A stretch of DNA of 50,411 bases from Pontiellaceae bacterium (GCA_016937035.1 JAFGWS010000017.1:1-50411); one strand, 5' to 3'. Positions 27,001 through 34,503 are shown, counted from the first letter of the stretch. The notes: generated by a model from the sequence alone, not told the origin. A program made the numbers and translations.

Positions 27001-27358
27001 CTCCAACGTCAACCCGCTCGGCATCCACTATCTGCTCTACATCCGCGACGACGGAACCGTCCGCTTCAACTTTACCCACGCCAAGAACACGCTGACGCTC
27101 TTCCAAAAACTGTGCGCCGGAAAGGACGAGCCCTACCAGGCGCTCTGCGACCTCTTCGACTGGGAAACGCAGCATGGCCGCGACATGAGCAAATACGACG
27201 ACCTGCTCGGCAAAGCCATCGCAAGCATCGCCGCCGTCTTCAAGAAACGTCTCGCCGTCGGGCTGACCGCCGGTCGCGACTTTGTCCTTCCCGACCGCAG
27301 CGAGCAGGCCAAGGACGACAGCGATTTTGAACTCATCACCTGGCTGGTCATCAAATGA
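24053..27358 (+). CDS. PLD-nuclease / SNF2-type helicase fusion (predicted restriction or defence effector)
   Basis: The 1101 residues start with a phospholipase D-type nuclease domain (~1-190) whose single active-site motif is H119-G-K121 followed by SSN139. A two-lobe superfamily 2 helicase of the SNF2/HepA type follows, with Walker A SVGLGKT (K275), DESH at 351-354, SATPVN, and motif VI QRFGRIDRLGS from Q816. A coiled insertion (EEEDEELAELMERL) lies between the lobes. Such fusions couple ATP-driven translocation to DNA cutting in restriction-like systems. The ATG at 24053 has GGGGAG eight bases upstream; a GTG at 24044 is the alternative. The stop overlaps the fic start (ATGA). Presence of an adenine methyltransferase gene nearby supports a modification-dependent defence role. 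Confidence 0.85.
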   Translation: MNPSGIRDNHHRGNTGEFLKEKIRSESKLSFVSAYFTIYAYHSLMNQLDSIRSLRFLFGEPRFIQSLDPDKTDRKAFDIEDSRLQLKNRLEQRCIAADCADWIRRKVEIRSVKYPGFLHGKMYHVDNDGVQEALLGSSNFTVGGLGLGNGGRNNIELNLVVNDDRDRRDLRAWFDEIWDDPSVVEDVKAEVLAYLEQLYANHSPEFIYFKTLYHLFEEYLKEADKGGLLDEKTGFFETDVWNMLYDFQKDGVKGAINKILKHNGCIIADSVGLGKTFEALAVIKYFELLNKNVLVLCPKKLEDNWQVYRNLDRRNPLLKDRFAFNVMAHTDLGRDKFSTHLWGNYDLVVIDESHNFRNNASGKKNDDGTRRRSRYEILMQDVLQSGVDTKVLLLSATPVNTNLKDLRNQFYLVTQNDDRAFHDSLDIFSIAQVMKNAQSHFTNWADSKKTPDRKVSRLLDMLDSAFFKLMDELTIARSRKHIVSYYGTKGMGEFPKRMKPLARSTVTDLKGYFPTYDELNDAINGYKLTIFNPSTYVQDAFINEYLKPGQQLLFNDQKKRESYLIGMMRVNYLKRLESSVHSFQVSIERTIQKIKGLLDKIDRFEANLEEYTEPELFKGEEEDEELAELMERLTVGKKLVIKLEHIRREEWKKDLKKDLKQLIAIHEKAAAVNPDRDAKLQELKALIAEKAHNPINDGNRKVLVFTAFSDTADYLYDNLADWIRKELGLHIALVSGSEENKTTFAPKGFSRQTDFISILTNFSPRSKHREKMPQMPQEGEIDILIATDCISEGQNLQDCDYLVNYDIHWNPVRIIQRFGRIDRLGSVNKQIQLVNFWPTEDLNKYLNLKDRVEARMALVDIAATGTDDLLNPDQIKDLVTEELSYREKQLLRLKDEVIDLEEMDDNVSLSEFTLDDFRIELMNFLENNRKLLADAPLGLYGLVPTLDAAKDPNLFDQGWHEIVKPGVIFCLRHKNPPQEEKRSSNVNPLGIHYLLYIRDDGTVRFNFTHAKNTLTLFQKLCAGKDEPYQALCDLFDWETQHGRDMSKYDDLLGKAIASIAAVFKKRLAVGLTAGRDFVLPDRSEQAKDDSDFELITWLVIK

Positions 27359-28017
27359 GTCGCAATCCCTCCAGATATCGCGATACAGGGATTGAAGGTG
27401 AGTGGCAGCCCGGATCTGGAAAACGCGTGCTGAGGAATCTCAAAAACATCCGGTTGAAAACCGAGATGGACCAGGCCGAAGCCGATGCGCTCGTTGTCGT
27501 TCAGGAGCGGTACCTGGATATGATCACGGATGAAACGGTATTCACCGCCGAACTGATATGTCGGATGCACCGGGATTGGCTGGGCCATCTGTATGCGTGG
27601 GCTGGTCGTTACCGCACCGTCGAGATGCAGAAAGGGAACTTCCGCTGGCCACCGGCTTTCCGCGTGCCGCACAACATGGCTTGGCTGGAAGACGAACTGC
27701 TGAAAAAGCTGACGCCCTGCAAGCCGGATGAGCTGAACAGGGTTGCCGGAAAGGTCGCCTCCGTTCATGCTGAATTCCTACTGGTTCATCCGTTCCGGGA
27801 AGGAAACGGACGGCTGGCCCGCTGGCTGGCCGATCTCATGTTTCTTCAGGCCGGGTATCCTATACCGCTGTATGATTTTTCCGGCAAAGGTTCGGTTCAA
27901 CGGAAACAGGCATATCTGAATGCGGTGATTGCGGGCTATGGCCAGGACTATGCGCCCTTGACCGGCTTCTTTACCGTCTGCATGGAAGCCCGCCTCCGGG
28001 AGCTGGGGGAGGAATGA
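27355..28017 (+). CDS. Fic family protein (predicted AMP-transferase)
   Basis: The 220 residues contain the complete Fic active-site motif HPFREGNGRLAR, with His145, Gly150-Asn151-Gly152 and Arg153/156. Upstream elements WAGRYRTVEMQKGNF and PHNMAWLEDEL fit the flap and surrounding helices. Fic enzymes usually AMPylate target proteins. An exact inhibitory motif ([S/T]xxxE[G/N]) is not present; the nearest is D10-TGI-E14-G15. The start overlaps the helicase stop, so the two are translationally coupled. A small ORF on the opposite strand at its 3' end carries the missing motif. Confidence 0.92.
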   Translation: MSRNPSRYRDTGIEGEWQPGSGKRVLRNLKNIRLKTEMDQAEADALVVVQERYLDMITDETVFTAELICRMHRDWLGHLYAWAGRYRTVEMQKGNFRWPPAFRVPHNMAWLEDELLKKLTPCKPDELNRVAGKVASVHAEFLLVHPFREGNGRLARWLADLMFLQAGYPIPLYDFSGKGSVQRKQAYLNAVIAGYGQDYAPLTGFFTVCMEARLRELGEE

Positions 28018-28127
28018 AAGCACTTGGCCCCTTCGAAAATGGACGACTCGCGCACGCTGTCCGAAACCATGCGGTGGCGAAGCGCGGCATTGCGCAGATA
28101 AGGGTTGTGGCTCGCCAGTGTTTTCAT
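27948..28127 (-). CDS. Small ORF with Fic-inhibition motif, antisense to the 3' end of fic
   Basis: The ORF has 59 codons. Its first half lies in the gap after fic and encodes MKTLASHNPYLRNAALRHRM followed by VSDSVRESSIFEGA. Residues 28-33, SSIFEG, match the [S/T]xxxE[G/N] motif of Fic-inhibitory helices (VbhA-type antitoxins). The second half overlaps the last ~70 bases of fic on the other strand and looks less protein-like. No clear ribosome binding site precedes the ATG. It could be a real antitoxin, or the remnant of one whose original partner was lost. The functional reading is inference from the motif and the location. Confidence 0.45.
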   Translation of the reverse strand: MKTLASHNPYLRNAALRHRMVSDSVRESSIFEGAKCFHSSPSSRRRASMQTVKKPVKGA

Positions 28128-28193
28128 GGTCGGTAATATACGATTTGCGGCTTGCGAATGGAAGCCTCAATTTTGGAATGGAGAGGATTGGAA

Positions 28194-31100
28194 ATGAGTG
28201 ATTTGAAGAGAACCGTTGAAGAAAAGTTGAAGCGCTTCCAGGCACTGGAACTCCGCTCCGCCGCGCTCGACCTGCTGGGCACTCTCGGCTACCGCTCCGA
28301 AAAGACCGTCGATTTCGGCGGCTCGCCCGATGCTTTCCTTGCGCAGTTCGACTCCGCGAACACACTCCGCAAAGACAAGGCACTCTTCGACGACTGGCGC
28401 GAAATCCACCTCCTGTTTCAGTTGACCACTGAAGAGTTGAGCGGCGAGCTCAGCCTGTTTGCGGAAACCGACGTGAAGCAGGGGATGATGAACTCCTACC
28501 TCTTCTTCGCGCTGAAACTGAAGGGCGAAGCCTATCCGCGCGGCAAGCTGGCGCAGATCGCCCGCCAGCTCAACCGACTATTCCCCATGCCCGTCATGGT
28601 ACTCTTCGAATACGACCAAAAGCTCTCCATCGCCGTCATCAACCGTCGCCGCAGCAAACACGATGAAAGCCAGGACGTGCTCGGCAAGGTGACGCTCATT
28701 CAGGAAATCAGCCTCGGGGACCCTCATCGAGGCCACCTCGATATTCTTTCCAGCTTCGCCCTGCCGACGCTGGCGGGAAAAACCGGCATCCGCTCCTTCG
28801 ATGCCCTCCACGCCGCGTGGGAAGAGGTCTTCAACGTCGAGCTGCTCAACAAGCGTTTCTACCGCGAACTGGCCAACTGGTATTTCTGGGCCATGCAGCA
28901 CGTCCATTTCCCGTTCGACATCCTCGAATTCGAACTGCACGAGCTGAACAAAGGAGATCTTTTCAAGGATAAGGAAAAGCTACGTGAGCATGATGCAAAA
29001 AACCTGATCCGCCTGCTGACCCGCCTGCTGTTCGTCTGGTTTATCAAGGAAAAAGGGCTCATTCCCGAACCGCTGTTTGAAAAGCAGGAACTGGAGAACA
29101 ACTGGCTGGCCAAGTTTGACGCGAAATCCAAAGAGACCCGCTACTACAAAGCCATTTTGCAAAACCTCTTCTTCGCCGCGCTGAACCAGCCCGTCGAAAA
29201 ACGCGAATTCCGCAAAGAAGGCCGCCAGCACCGAAACATTACCAACCTCATGCGCTACGAATCCTTCTTCCAGGATCCCGAGGCGTTTGTGGTGCTGCTG
29301 AAATCGATAGTTCCCTTCATGAACGGCGGACTCTTCGAATGCCTCGACCGGCCTCATCCAACCCTTAAAGGCCCGCAGGACGGTGATGTGATCCTCTACG
29401 AAGACGGCTTTTCCGACCGCAAAGACAACCAACTTCAGGTGCCCGACTTCCTCTTTTTCGGCGATCGGCAGGATATCGACCTCTCCGATGTCTATGGCGA
29501 TGCCAAGCGCAAAAAGGAAACCGTGCGCGGCATCATTCCCATTCTCAACAACTACAAATTCACCATCGTCGAAAACACCCCCATCGAACAGGAAATCGCC
29601 CTCGATCCCGAGTTGCTCGGCAAGGTGTTCGAAAACCTGCTCGCCTCCTACAATCCCGAAACCAAAACCACCGCCCGCAAGCAGACCGGCTCCTTCTACA
29701 CTCCGCGCACCATCGTCGACTACATGGTCGACCAATCCCTCAAAGCGTACCTGAAGAAAAATTTAACCACAGAGCGCACAGAGACACAGAGCAGTTCAAA
29801 TCTCTGTGCCTCCGTGTCCTCTAGCGAAGCGGGTGGTAAAAATAATTCCCTGATGAGCGATGCCGACGCCGAGGAGGGTCTCGAAATCCTCTTCGCCTAC
29901 ACCGAAAAGGAACACGCCTTTACCGATGAAGAAAAGCTCGCCTTGATTCAAGCCATCGACACCTGCAAAATCCTCGACCCCGCCTGCGGTTCCGGTGCCT
30001 TCCCCATGGGCATCCTGCACAAGCTCGAATTCGTGCTCGGCAAGCTCGATCCCCAAAATAAACTCTGGCGCGACCGCCAGCTCGAAAAGGTCGATGCCAC
30101 CATCGCCGCTGCCGAACAGATCGACGACACCACCATCCGCGAAAACACCATCGCCGACCTCGAAGCACAGAAGCAGGATATTGAGGAATCCTTTGCCAAC
30201 AACGAGCTGGGCTACGGTCGCAAGCTCTACCTCATCGAAAACTGCATCTACGGCGTCGACATCCAGGCCATCGCCACCCAGGTCAGCCGCCTGCGTTTCT
30301 TTATCTCGCTGATCGTCGACCAAAAGGTGAATGCCTCAAAAGACAACTTCGGCATCCGACCGCTGCCCAACCTCGAAGCCAAATTCGCCACCGCCGACAC
30401 CCTGATCCAGATCGAAAAACCCGCCGCACAATTGAATCTGTTCGATTCAAAAGAGGTGCAGAACCTCGAAGCCGAACTCAAGCAGGTGCGCCATAAAATG
30501 TTCGGAGCCAAAACGCCGGGAACCAAAAAGAAATACCGTGACCGCGACAAAGAGCTGCGAGAACAGATTGCCGCCGAGCTGCAAAAAAACGGCTGGTCCA
30601 ACGCCTCCGCCCGCCAGCTCGCCAACTGGGATCCCTACGACCAAAACGCCACCTGCACCTTCTTCGATCCCGAATGGATGTTCGACCTCAAGGGCTTCGA
30701 CATCGTCATCGGCAATCCGCCCTACGTCCAGATCCAGAAATTCCCAAAAGAAGTAAAGGATAAATGGATCACGCAAAACTTCCAGACCTACGCCGCCACC
30801 GCCGATATCTATTGTCTCTTCTACGAGCGCGGTGCACAACTGCTCAACAAATGCGGACATCTCTGCTACATCACCTCCAACAAATGGATGCGCGCCGGAT
30901 ATGGTGACAAACTGCGCGGATTTCTTTCCGGATCAGTGGATACAATACAGGTGCTCGACTTCGGCATGGCCCAGAATTTCGGTGCCGCGACGACCTACAC
31001 CAATATTCTTGGATTCGAAAATTCCAAACCCCGGAAACAAACCCGTTGCTGCTATGTCTCCGACGACCGCGCCGCCATGGCCGACCCCGAAAGCTACTTT

Positions 31101-32183
31101 AACCAGAATGCCGTCAAAATGCCGGATTTGGATGCAAACGCATGGGTTGTCTGTTCTCCCGAACGCTACAAAATCAAGCAGACCGTCGAAGCCCAGGGCA
31201 TCCCTCTCGAAGAGTGGGACATCAATATTTATCGCGGTGTTCTAACCGGGCTAAATGACGCCTTCTACCTCACGCAGGAGCAGCGCGACGAACTGGTCGC
31301 CAAGGAACCCCAGGCGGAAGAAATCATCGTCCCGCTCCTCCGCGGCCGCTACGTCGAACGCTACAAAACCAACTGGGACCAAACGTGGATGATCCGCACG
31401 TTTCCGACCCTGGGAATCAAGCTGGGCGAATATCCCGAAATCAAAAAACATTTGCAGCAATTCCGCACTCGCTTGGAACCAAAACCAAAGGATCATTCCG
31501 GAAAATGGGATGGGAGAAAGGCTGGTTCGTACCAGTGGTTCGAAACGCAGGACACCATCGGTTATCATCAAGAATTCCGAAAACCGAAGATCATCTATCA
31601 GGAAATTGCCGTATCCATGCCGTTTTACTACGACACGGAAGAATACTTTATGGACACGACCTGCTTTATGATGACCAGTGAAACCGAGTCGCTGCCGTAT
31701 TTAACCGCCGTGTTCAACTCCTCGCTCTTCCGTTGCTGCTTTAAAAACAACTTTCCAGAATACTCAGGCAATGCCAGCCGCATGAAGAAGGTCTTTTTCG
31801 ACAAAATCCCGATCCGCAAACCGACGGAATCGGAAGCGGAGCTGTTCGAACAATTGGTGGCGATGGTGCAGACGGCCAAGAAAGTAGATCATGCGTCCCG
31901 CTTGATAGAACACAAGCGGGACGCTTGCGCTACTTTCCTCGAAGAGCTGATCGACGCCTGCGTCCTCGAACTCTACTTCCCCGAAGAAGCCCTGGAAAAA
32001 GACCTTCAATTCATCACCGACACGGCGATTTGTCTGGAAAAGACGATCGGTTCCGTATCCGAAGCCTCCATCCGGGAATTTATCGAACATTGCACAGCCC
32101 GCAAAATCGGCGATAAACTCGCCCGTCTGGAATCCTCCAGCCCCGACCTCTTCGCCGTCATCAAACAGGAGGGGAAGGTATGA
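28194..32183 (+). CDS. Eco57I-type N6-adenine DNA methyltransferase (COG1002/PglX-like)
   Basis: The 1329 residues comprise a ~520-residue N-terminal region without a recognisable nuclease motif, then a class-gamma-type methyltransferase with the AdoMet motif DPACGSGAF at 595-603 and catalytic NPPYVQI at 841-847. A TaqI-C-like target-recognition region follows, ending in ELYFPEE. It should methylate adenine in the host's recognition site and mark self DNA. The ATG at 28194 has GAGAGG seven bases upstream. Two palindromic repeats are inserted in frame, at about residues 523-545 and 1231-1249, both outside the catalytic motifs. The stop overlaps the next gene by ATGA. Without an obvious own nuclease it probably relies on the PLD-helicase for cutting. 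Confidence 0.85.
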   Translation: MSDLKRTVEEKLKRFQALELRSAALDLLGTLGYRSEKTVDFGGSPDAFLAQFDSANTLRKDKALFDDWREIHLLFQLTTEELSGELSLFAETDVKQGMMNSYLFFALKLKGEAYPRGKLAQIARQLNRLFPMPVMVLFEYDQKLSIAVINRRRSKHDESQDVLGKVTLIQEISLGDPHRGHLDILSSFALPTLAGKTGIRSFDALHAAWEEVFNVELLNKRFYRELANWYFWAMQHVHFPFDILEFELHELNKGDLFKDKEKLREHDAKNLIRLLTRLLFVWFIKEKGLIPEPLFEKQELENNWLAKFDAKSKETRYYKAILQNLFFAALNQPVEKREFRKEGRQHRNITNLMRYESFFQDPEAFVVLLKSIVPFMNGGLFECLDRPHPTLKGPQDGDVILYEDGFSDRKDNQLQVPDFLFFGDRQDIDLSDVYGDAKRKKETVRGIIPILNNYKFTIVENTPIEQEIALDPELLGKVFENLLASYNPETKTTARKQTGSFYTPRTIVDYMVDQSLKAYLKKNLTTERTETQSSSNLCASVSSSEAGGKNNSLMSDADAEEGLEILFAYTEKEHAFTDEEKLALIQAIDTCKILDPACGSGAFPMGILHKLEFVLGKLDPQNKLWRDRQLEKVDATIAAAEQIDDTTIRENTIADLEAQKQDIEESFANNELGYGRKLYLIENCIYGVDIQAIATQVSRLRFFISLIVDQKVNASKDNFGIRPLPNLEAKFATADTLIQIEKPAAQLNLFDSKEVQNLEAELKQVRHKMFGAKTPGTKKKYRDRDKELREQIAAELQKNGWSNASARQLANWDPYDQNATCTFFDPEWMFDLKGFDIVIGNPPYVQIQKFPKEVKDKWITQNFQTYAATADIYCLFYERGAQLLNKCGHLCYITSNKWMRAGYGDKLRGFLSGSVDTIQVLDFGMAQNFGAATTYTNILGFENSKPRKQTRCCYVSDDRAAMADPESYFNQNAVKMPDLDANAWVVCSPERYKIKQTVEAQGIPLEEWDINIYRGVLTGLNDAFYLTQEQRDELVAKEPQAEEIIVPLLRGRYVERYKTNWDQTWMIRTFPTLGIKLGEYPEIKKHLQQFRTRLEPKPKDHSGKWDGRKAGSYQWFETQDTIGYHQEFRKPKIIYQEIAVSMPFYYDTEEYFMDTTCFMMTSETESLPYLTAVFNSSLFRCCFKNNFPEYSGNASRMKKVFFDKIPIRKPTESEAELFEQLVAMVQTAKKVDHASRLIEHKRDACATFLEELIDACVLELYFPEEALEKDLQFITDTAICLEKTIGSVSEASIREFIEHCTARKIGDKLARLESSSPDLFAVIKQEGKV
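29763..29835. repeat. Palindromic repeat inserted in frame in the methyltransferase gene (copy 1)
   Basis: TTAACCACAGAGCGCACAGA starts a left arm that pairs imperfectly with a right arm CTCTGTGCCTCCGTGTCC. The encoded residues (TTERTETQSSSNLCASVSSS) are unlike the flanking protein. The arm resembles the intergenic AACCAC-GAAG repeat at 40015 in layout. Confidence 0.7.
31883..31938. repeat. Palindromic repeat inserted in frame in the methyltransferase gene (copy 2)
   Basis: The arms GCGTCCCGCTTG and CAAGCGGGACGC are perfect inverses around an eight-base loop. AAAGTAG and CTACTTT extend the symmetry further out. The insert is read as HASRLIEHKRDACATF between helical residues typical of the family's C-terminus. 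Confidence 0.78.
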
Positions 32184-32851
32184 ACAAATCAACTTGGCTT
32201 GATCACTTGAATGGCTTGGATAAAAAGCACCCGGAAGTTGGTGGGAAGGTACTTACCGCATGCTCAAACAACCTTTTGCCAATGGATAGCTTTTCCATCG
32301 CGGTTCTTGATCGGTCGTTGCATAATCTAGCTGGTTTTATTTGCTTGCTAAAGGGTGATAACGGACAATGCGCCATGGTTATTCTCCGGGCTCAGCTCGA
32401 CACGTTGCTCCGGTATTCGGCTCACCAGTTTTTTGATGATCCGCATGATTTTGCAGGAAAGGTGTTCGGTGGAACGCCTATCCGTGACCTGAAAAACCCG
32501 GGCGATAATAAATGCCTAAGTGATCGCTATTTAAAGGATAAGCTTGGAGTGGACCATGGATGGATTCCTGATCTCTATGATACTTGTTGCGCATTTGCGC
32601 ACCTGTCCAATAGTCACACGAAGGAGTTTCTTTCTCGATGCGGGAACGTAGATCAAGTTAGCGGAGAAAGAAATATTGTCATCAGTAAGCGTGATCATTT
32701 GTCAGATGATTACTTCGTTCGATTCGCCAATGCATTTACACAAGTCACGACGCTTTTATTAAATGCTGTCAGTGATTGGGCGGCCCGGAGTCCCGAACTT
32801 GCTTTAAAATTTCGCGAGCGCTATCCAGTTGTTTTCAAAAAGGAGCTGTGA
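32180..32851 (+). CDS. Unknown helical protein coupled to the methyltransferase
   Basis: The 223 residues look all-alpha: GFICLLKGDNGQCAMVILRAQLDTLLRYSAHQFF and YDTCCAFAHLSNSHTKEF. This pattern is reminiscent of DUF5677- or HEPN-like proteins that accompany defence genes, but no exact Rx4-6H RNase motif is seen, so I assign no activity. It starts inside the methyltransferase stop (ATGA). Base composition is more AT-rich than the preceding genes, suggesting a separate origin. A role as an accessory or effector of the island is an inference from coupling alone. Confidence 0.7.
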   Translation: MNKSTWLDHLNGLDKKHPEVGGKVLTACSNNLLPMDSFSIAVLDRSLHNLAGFICLLKGDNGQCAMVILRAQLDTLLRYSAHQFFDDPHDFAGKVFGGTPIRDLKNPGDNKCLSDRYLKDKLGVDHGWIPDLYDTCCAFAHLSNSHTKEFLSRCGNVDQVSGERNIVISKRDHLSDDYFVRFANAFTQVTTLLLNAVSDWAARSPELALKFRERYPVVFKKEL

Positions 32852-32962
32852 ATGACCCACACGATGCGGAACCTCTTGCAGGATCTGGAGCAGGTGCAGC
32901 CACTCGTACAATTTTTCCGCCATCCCAAACTCGTCGTCGCGATCCCCTTTCGTGGTTTATGA
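32852..32962 (+). pseudogene. 36-codon stub after the methyltransferase operon, probable truncated gene
   Basis: An AAGGAG ribosome binding site stands seven bases before the ATG, in the last codons of the preceding gene. The peptide (MTHTMRNLLQDLEQVQPLVQ and a further FFRHPKLVVAIPF) looks like the N-terminus of a larger cytoplasmic protein. It stops where the opposing Dabb gene ends. I read it as the remnant of another operon gene cut off by recombination; a genuine short peptide is possible. Confidence 0.45.
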
Positions 32963-33247
32963 CTCGTAGTCGACAACGGCGCGTTCGCATACCAGCGGTT
33001 TGACGAATTCGACCACCTTGAGATGCGCGGGATGAACGGCGTACGCCTTTAGGCCTTCGAGCGAATCGAATTCGGAATAAAGCACTATGTCGCGGGCCGC
33101 ATCGCCGGACACCACGTTCAAGCCGACTTCGATCCCGCGCAGGGACGGAACCACACCGTTGAGCGACTCCAGCCGCTGCTTCATCTCCAGCTTGTCGGCG
33201 GCGGTCACGCCATCCTTAAACTTCCACATCACCACATGTTTGATCAT
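32957..33247 (-). CDS. Dabb family protein (dimeric alpha-beta barrel)
   Basis: The 96 residues begin MIKHVVMWKFKDG and contain RGIEVGLNVVSGDAARDIVLYSEF and VHPAHLKVVEFVKPL, the standard Dabb pattern. These small ferredoxin-like dimers are linked to stress responses, and most lack a defined substrate. AAGGAAG before the ATG at 33247 fixes the start; five upstream in-frame codons contain that site. Confidence 0.88.
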   Translation of the reverse strand: MIKHVVMWKFKDGVTAADKLEMKQRLESLNGVVPSLRGIEVGLNVVSGDAARDIVLYSEFDSLEGLKAYAVHPAHLKVVEFVKPLVCERAVVDYES

Positions 33248-33341
33248 ACATCTTCCTTTCATAGAAAAACAGAGGTTGCGATCGATCCCCCGGCAGACGA
33301 AACGGACCCTGCGCTTCGGCTCGGCCCGCCCTGCACCCCGT

Positions 33342-33701
33342 CTAATCGTCTTCGAGCAGTTCGTTGATGATATCCCACGCTGTCGGATCGTCGTTCCGCA
33401 GCTGGCAAAGCAGGTTGTAATGGTAGATCAGCAACTGGAGATGCTTGGCCTTGAACTCGTTGAAGTCGGCATTTGCATCAAGCCCCTCCGCCGCCATCTC
33501 CGCGTCGGTCATGTTCGAGACCCGGGCAATCTCAAGCGCAATCGCCTTTTTACCCATACGCAGGAATCCGGGCGTTTTAAACAAGAGCAACGGCTCGTAG
33601 TGCATCCTCTCCAACGTCGAAGCGGTATCCTCGATCTTGTCCGCCGATGCATCCGCCGGCAACTCATTCAGCTCCTTGTGCCCTGATTTTTCCGTCTTCA
33701 T
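33342..33701 (-). CDS. Hypothetical acidic protein
   Basis: The 119 residues have an acidic, helical C-terminal half (DFNEFKAKHLQLLIYHYNLL, then DIINELLEDD). I recognise no family. The ATG at 33701 follows AAAGGAAATGGG. The frame is open further upstream to 33959, but that part overlaps the ruvA start and has low-complexity composition, so I exclude it. It is transcribed divergently from ruvA. Confidence 0.65.
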   Translation of the reverse strand: MKTEKSGHKELNELPADASADKIEDTASTLERMHYEPLLLFKTPGFLRMGKKAIALEIARVSNMTDAEMAAEGLDANADFNEFKAKHLQLLIYHYNLLCQLRNDDPTAWDIINELLEDD

Positions 33702-33871
33702 GATCCCATTTCCTTTCAACGCGAACAGAGTAGCGCAACGCGCGGAACCGGGCAACCGAGAAAACGGCCGTTCGGCCTCATCCCCGAACGATACAGCGCC
33801 AGAAGGGGCCATCTCTGAGCAAGGGGCGTCATCTTCTCCTTCAGAAGCTTCAGCAGAAGGTTCTAAAAGGA

Positions 33872-33901
33872 TTGTCAACCGCGCGCCTCTTCGGGCAATA
33901 T
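33872..33901 (+). promoter_or_regulatory. Possible promoter giving a near-leaderless ruvA transcript
   Basis: TTGTCA and CAATAT are separated by 18 bases, with the ruvA ATG only eight bases after the -10 box. No Shine-Dalgarno sequence lies before that ATG, which would fit a leaderless or near-leaderless message. Confidence 0.3.
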
Positions 33902-33909
33902 GCGTGACC

Positions 33910-34503
33910 ATGATTACTTTTCTTGAAGGCAAACTCGATACGAAACAGCTCGCCCGCATTGTGATGAACGTCAGCGGCGTCGGTTATGAAGTCTCCATTC
34001 CACTCAGCAGCTACGACCGTCTTCCGCTCGAAGGCGAAACCTGCCGCATCCTGATCTATCACCACATCACAGAGGCCGACCAGCGTCTGTTTGGATTCTG
34101 CACCGAAGAGGAGCGCGATATGTTTGTCCGACTGCTCTCCATCAGCGGCGTCGGCCCCAAACTCGCTATCGGCGCCTTAAGCGGCCTGCCCGTCCGCGAA
34201 CTCAAGTCAGCGCTGATCGCTGGTGATATAAAACGGATCTCCTCCATCTCCGGTATCGGCAAAAAAACGGCGGAGCGGATCGTGGTTGAGCTGCGCGACA
34301 AGTTCAGCACGGCCGAGCAGTTTGAAGCAATTGCATCGCCCGACGCAGCTCCGGGCGATACCCGCCTGCACGACGCAGCGCTCGCCCTCGCAGCGCTTGG
34401 TCACAAACCCGAAGATGCGGCCAAACTGATGAAAGCCGTATCCAAAAAACTTACCCCGCAGACCACCGTCGAAGAGCTCATCCGCATGGCGTTGACGCGA
34501 TAA
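33910..34503 (+). CDS. ruvA: Holliday junction branch-migration protein RuvA
   Basis: RuvA binds four-way junctions and loads RuvB in recombinational repair. The 197 residues have the OB-fold domain I (MITFLEGKLDTKQLARIVMN, GVGYEVSIPLSSY). Two helix-hairpin-helix motifs follow (ISGVGPKLAIGALSGL and ISGIGKKTAERIVVELRDK), then the flexible domain III ending in TTVEELIRMALTR. The start is the conserved MITFLEG; upstream in-frame codons are excluded. ruvB and ruvC are not adjacent. It converges on trpD. Confidence 0.95.
   Translation: MITFLEGKLDTKQLARIVMNVSGVGYEVSIPLSSYDRLPLEGETCRILIYHHITEADQRLFGFCTEEERDMFVRLLSISGVGPKLAIGALSGLPVRELKSALIAGDIKRISSISGIGKKTAERIVVELRDKFSTAEQFEAIASPDAAPGDTRLHDAALALAALGHKPEDAAKLMKAVSKKLTPQTTVEELIRMALTR

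Noticed and set aside
25424..27175. A 583-codon open frame on the - strand
   Set aside because: It is fully antisense to the helicase domain of the PLD-SNF2 gene, whose motifs are clear. The frame results from the codon bias of that gene.
24053..32851. A complete DISARM or BREX system
   Set aside because: Only a SNF2-type helicase and an adenine methyltransferase are shared. No DrmA/DrmB-like, PglZ, BrxC or BrxL gene is present, so neither name applies.
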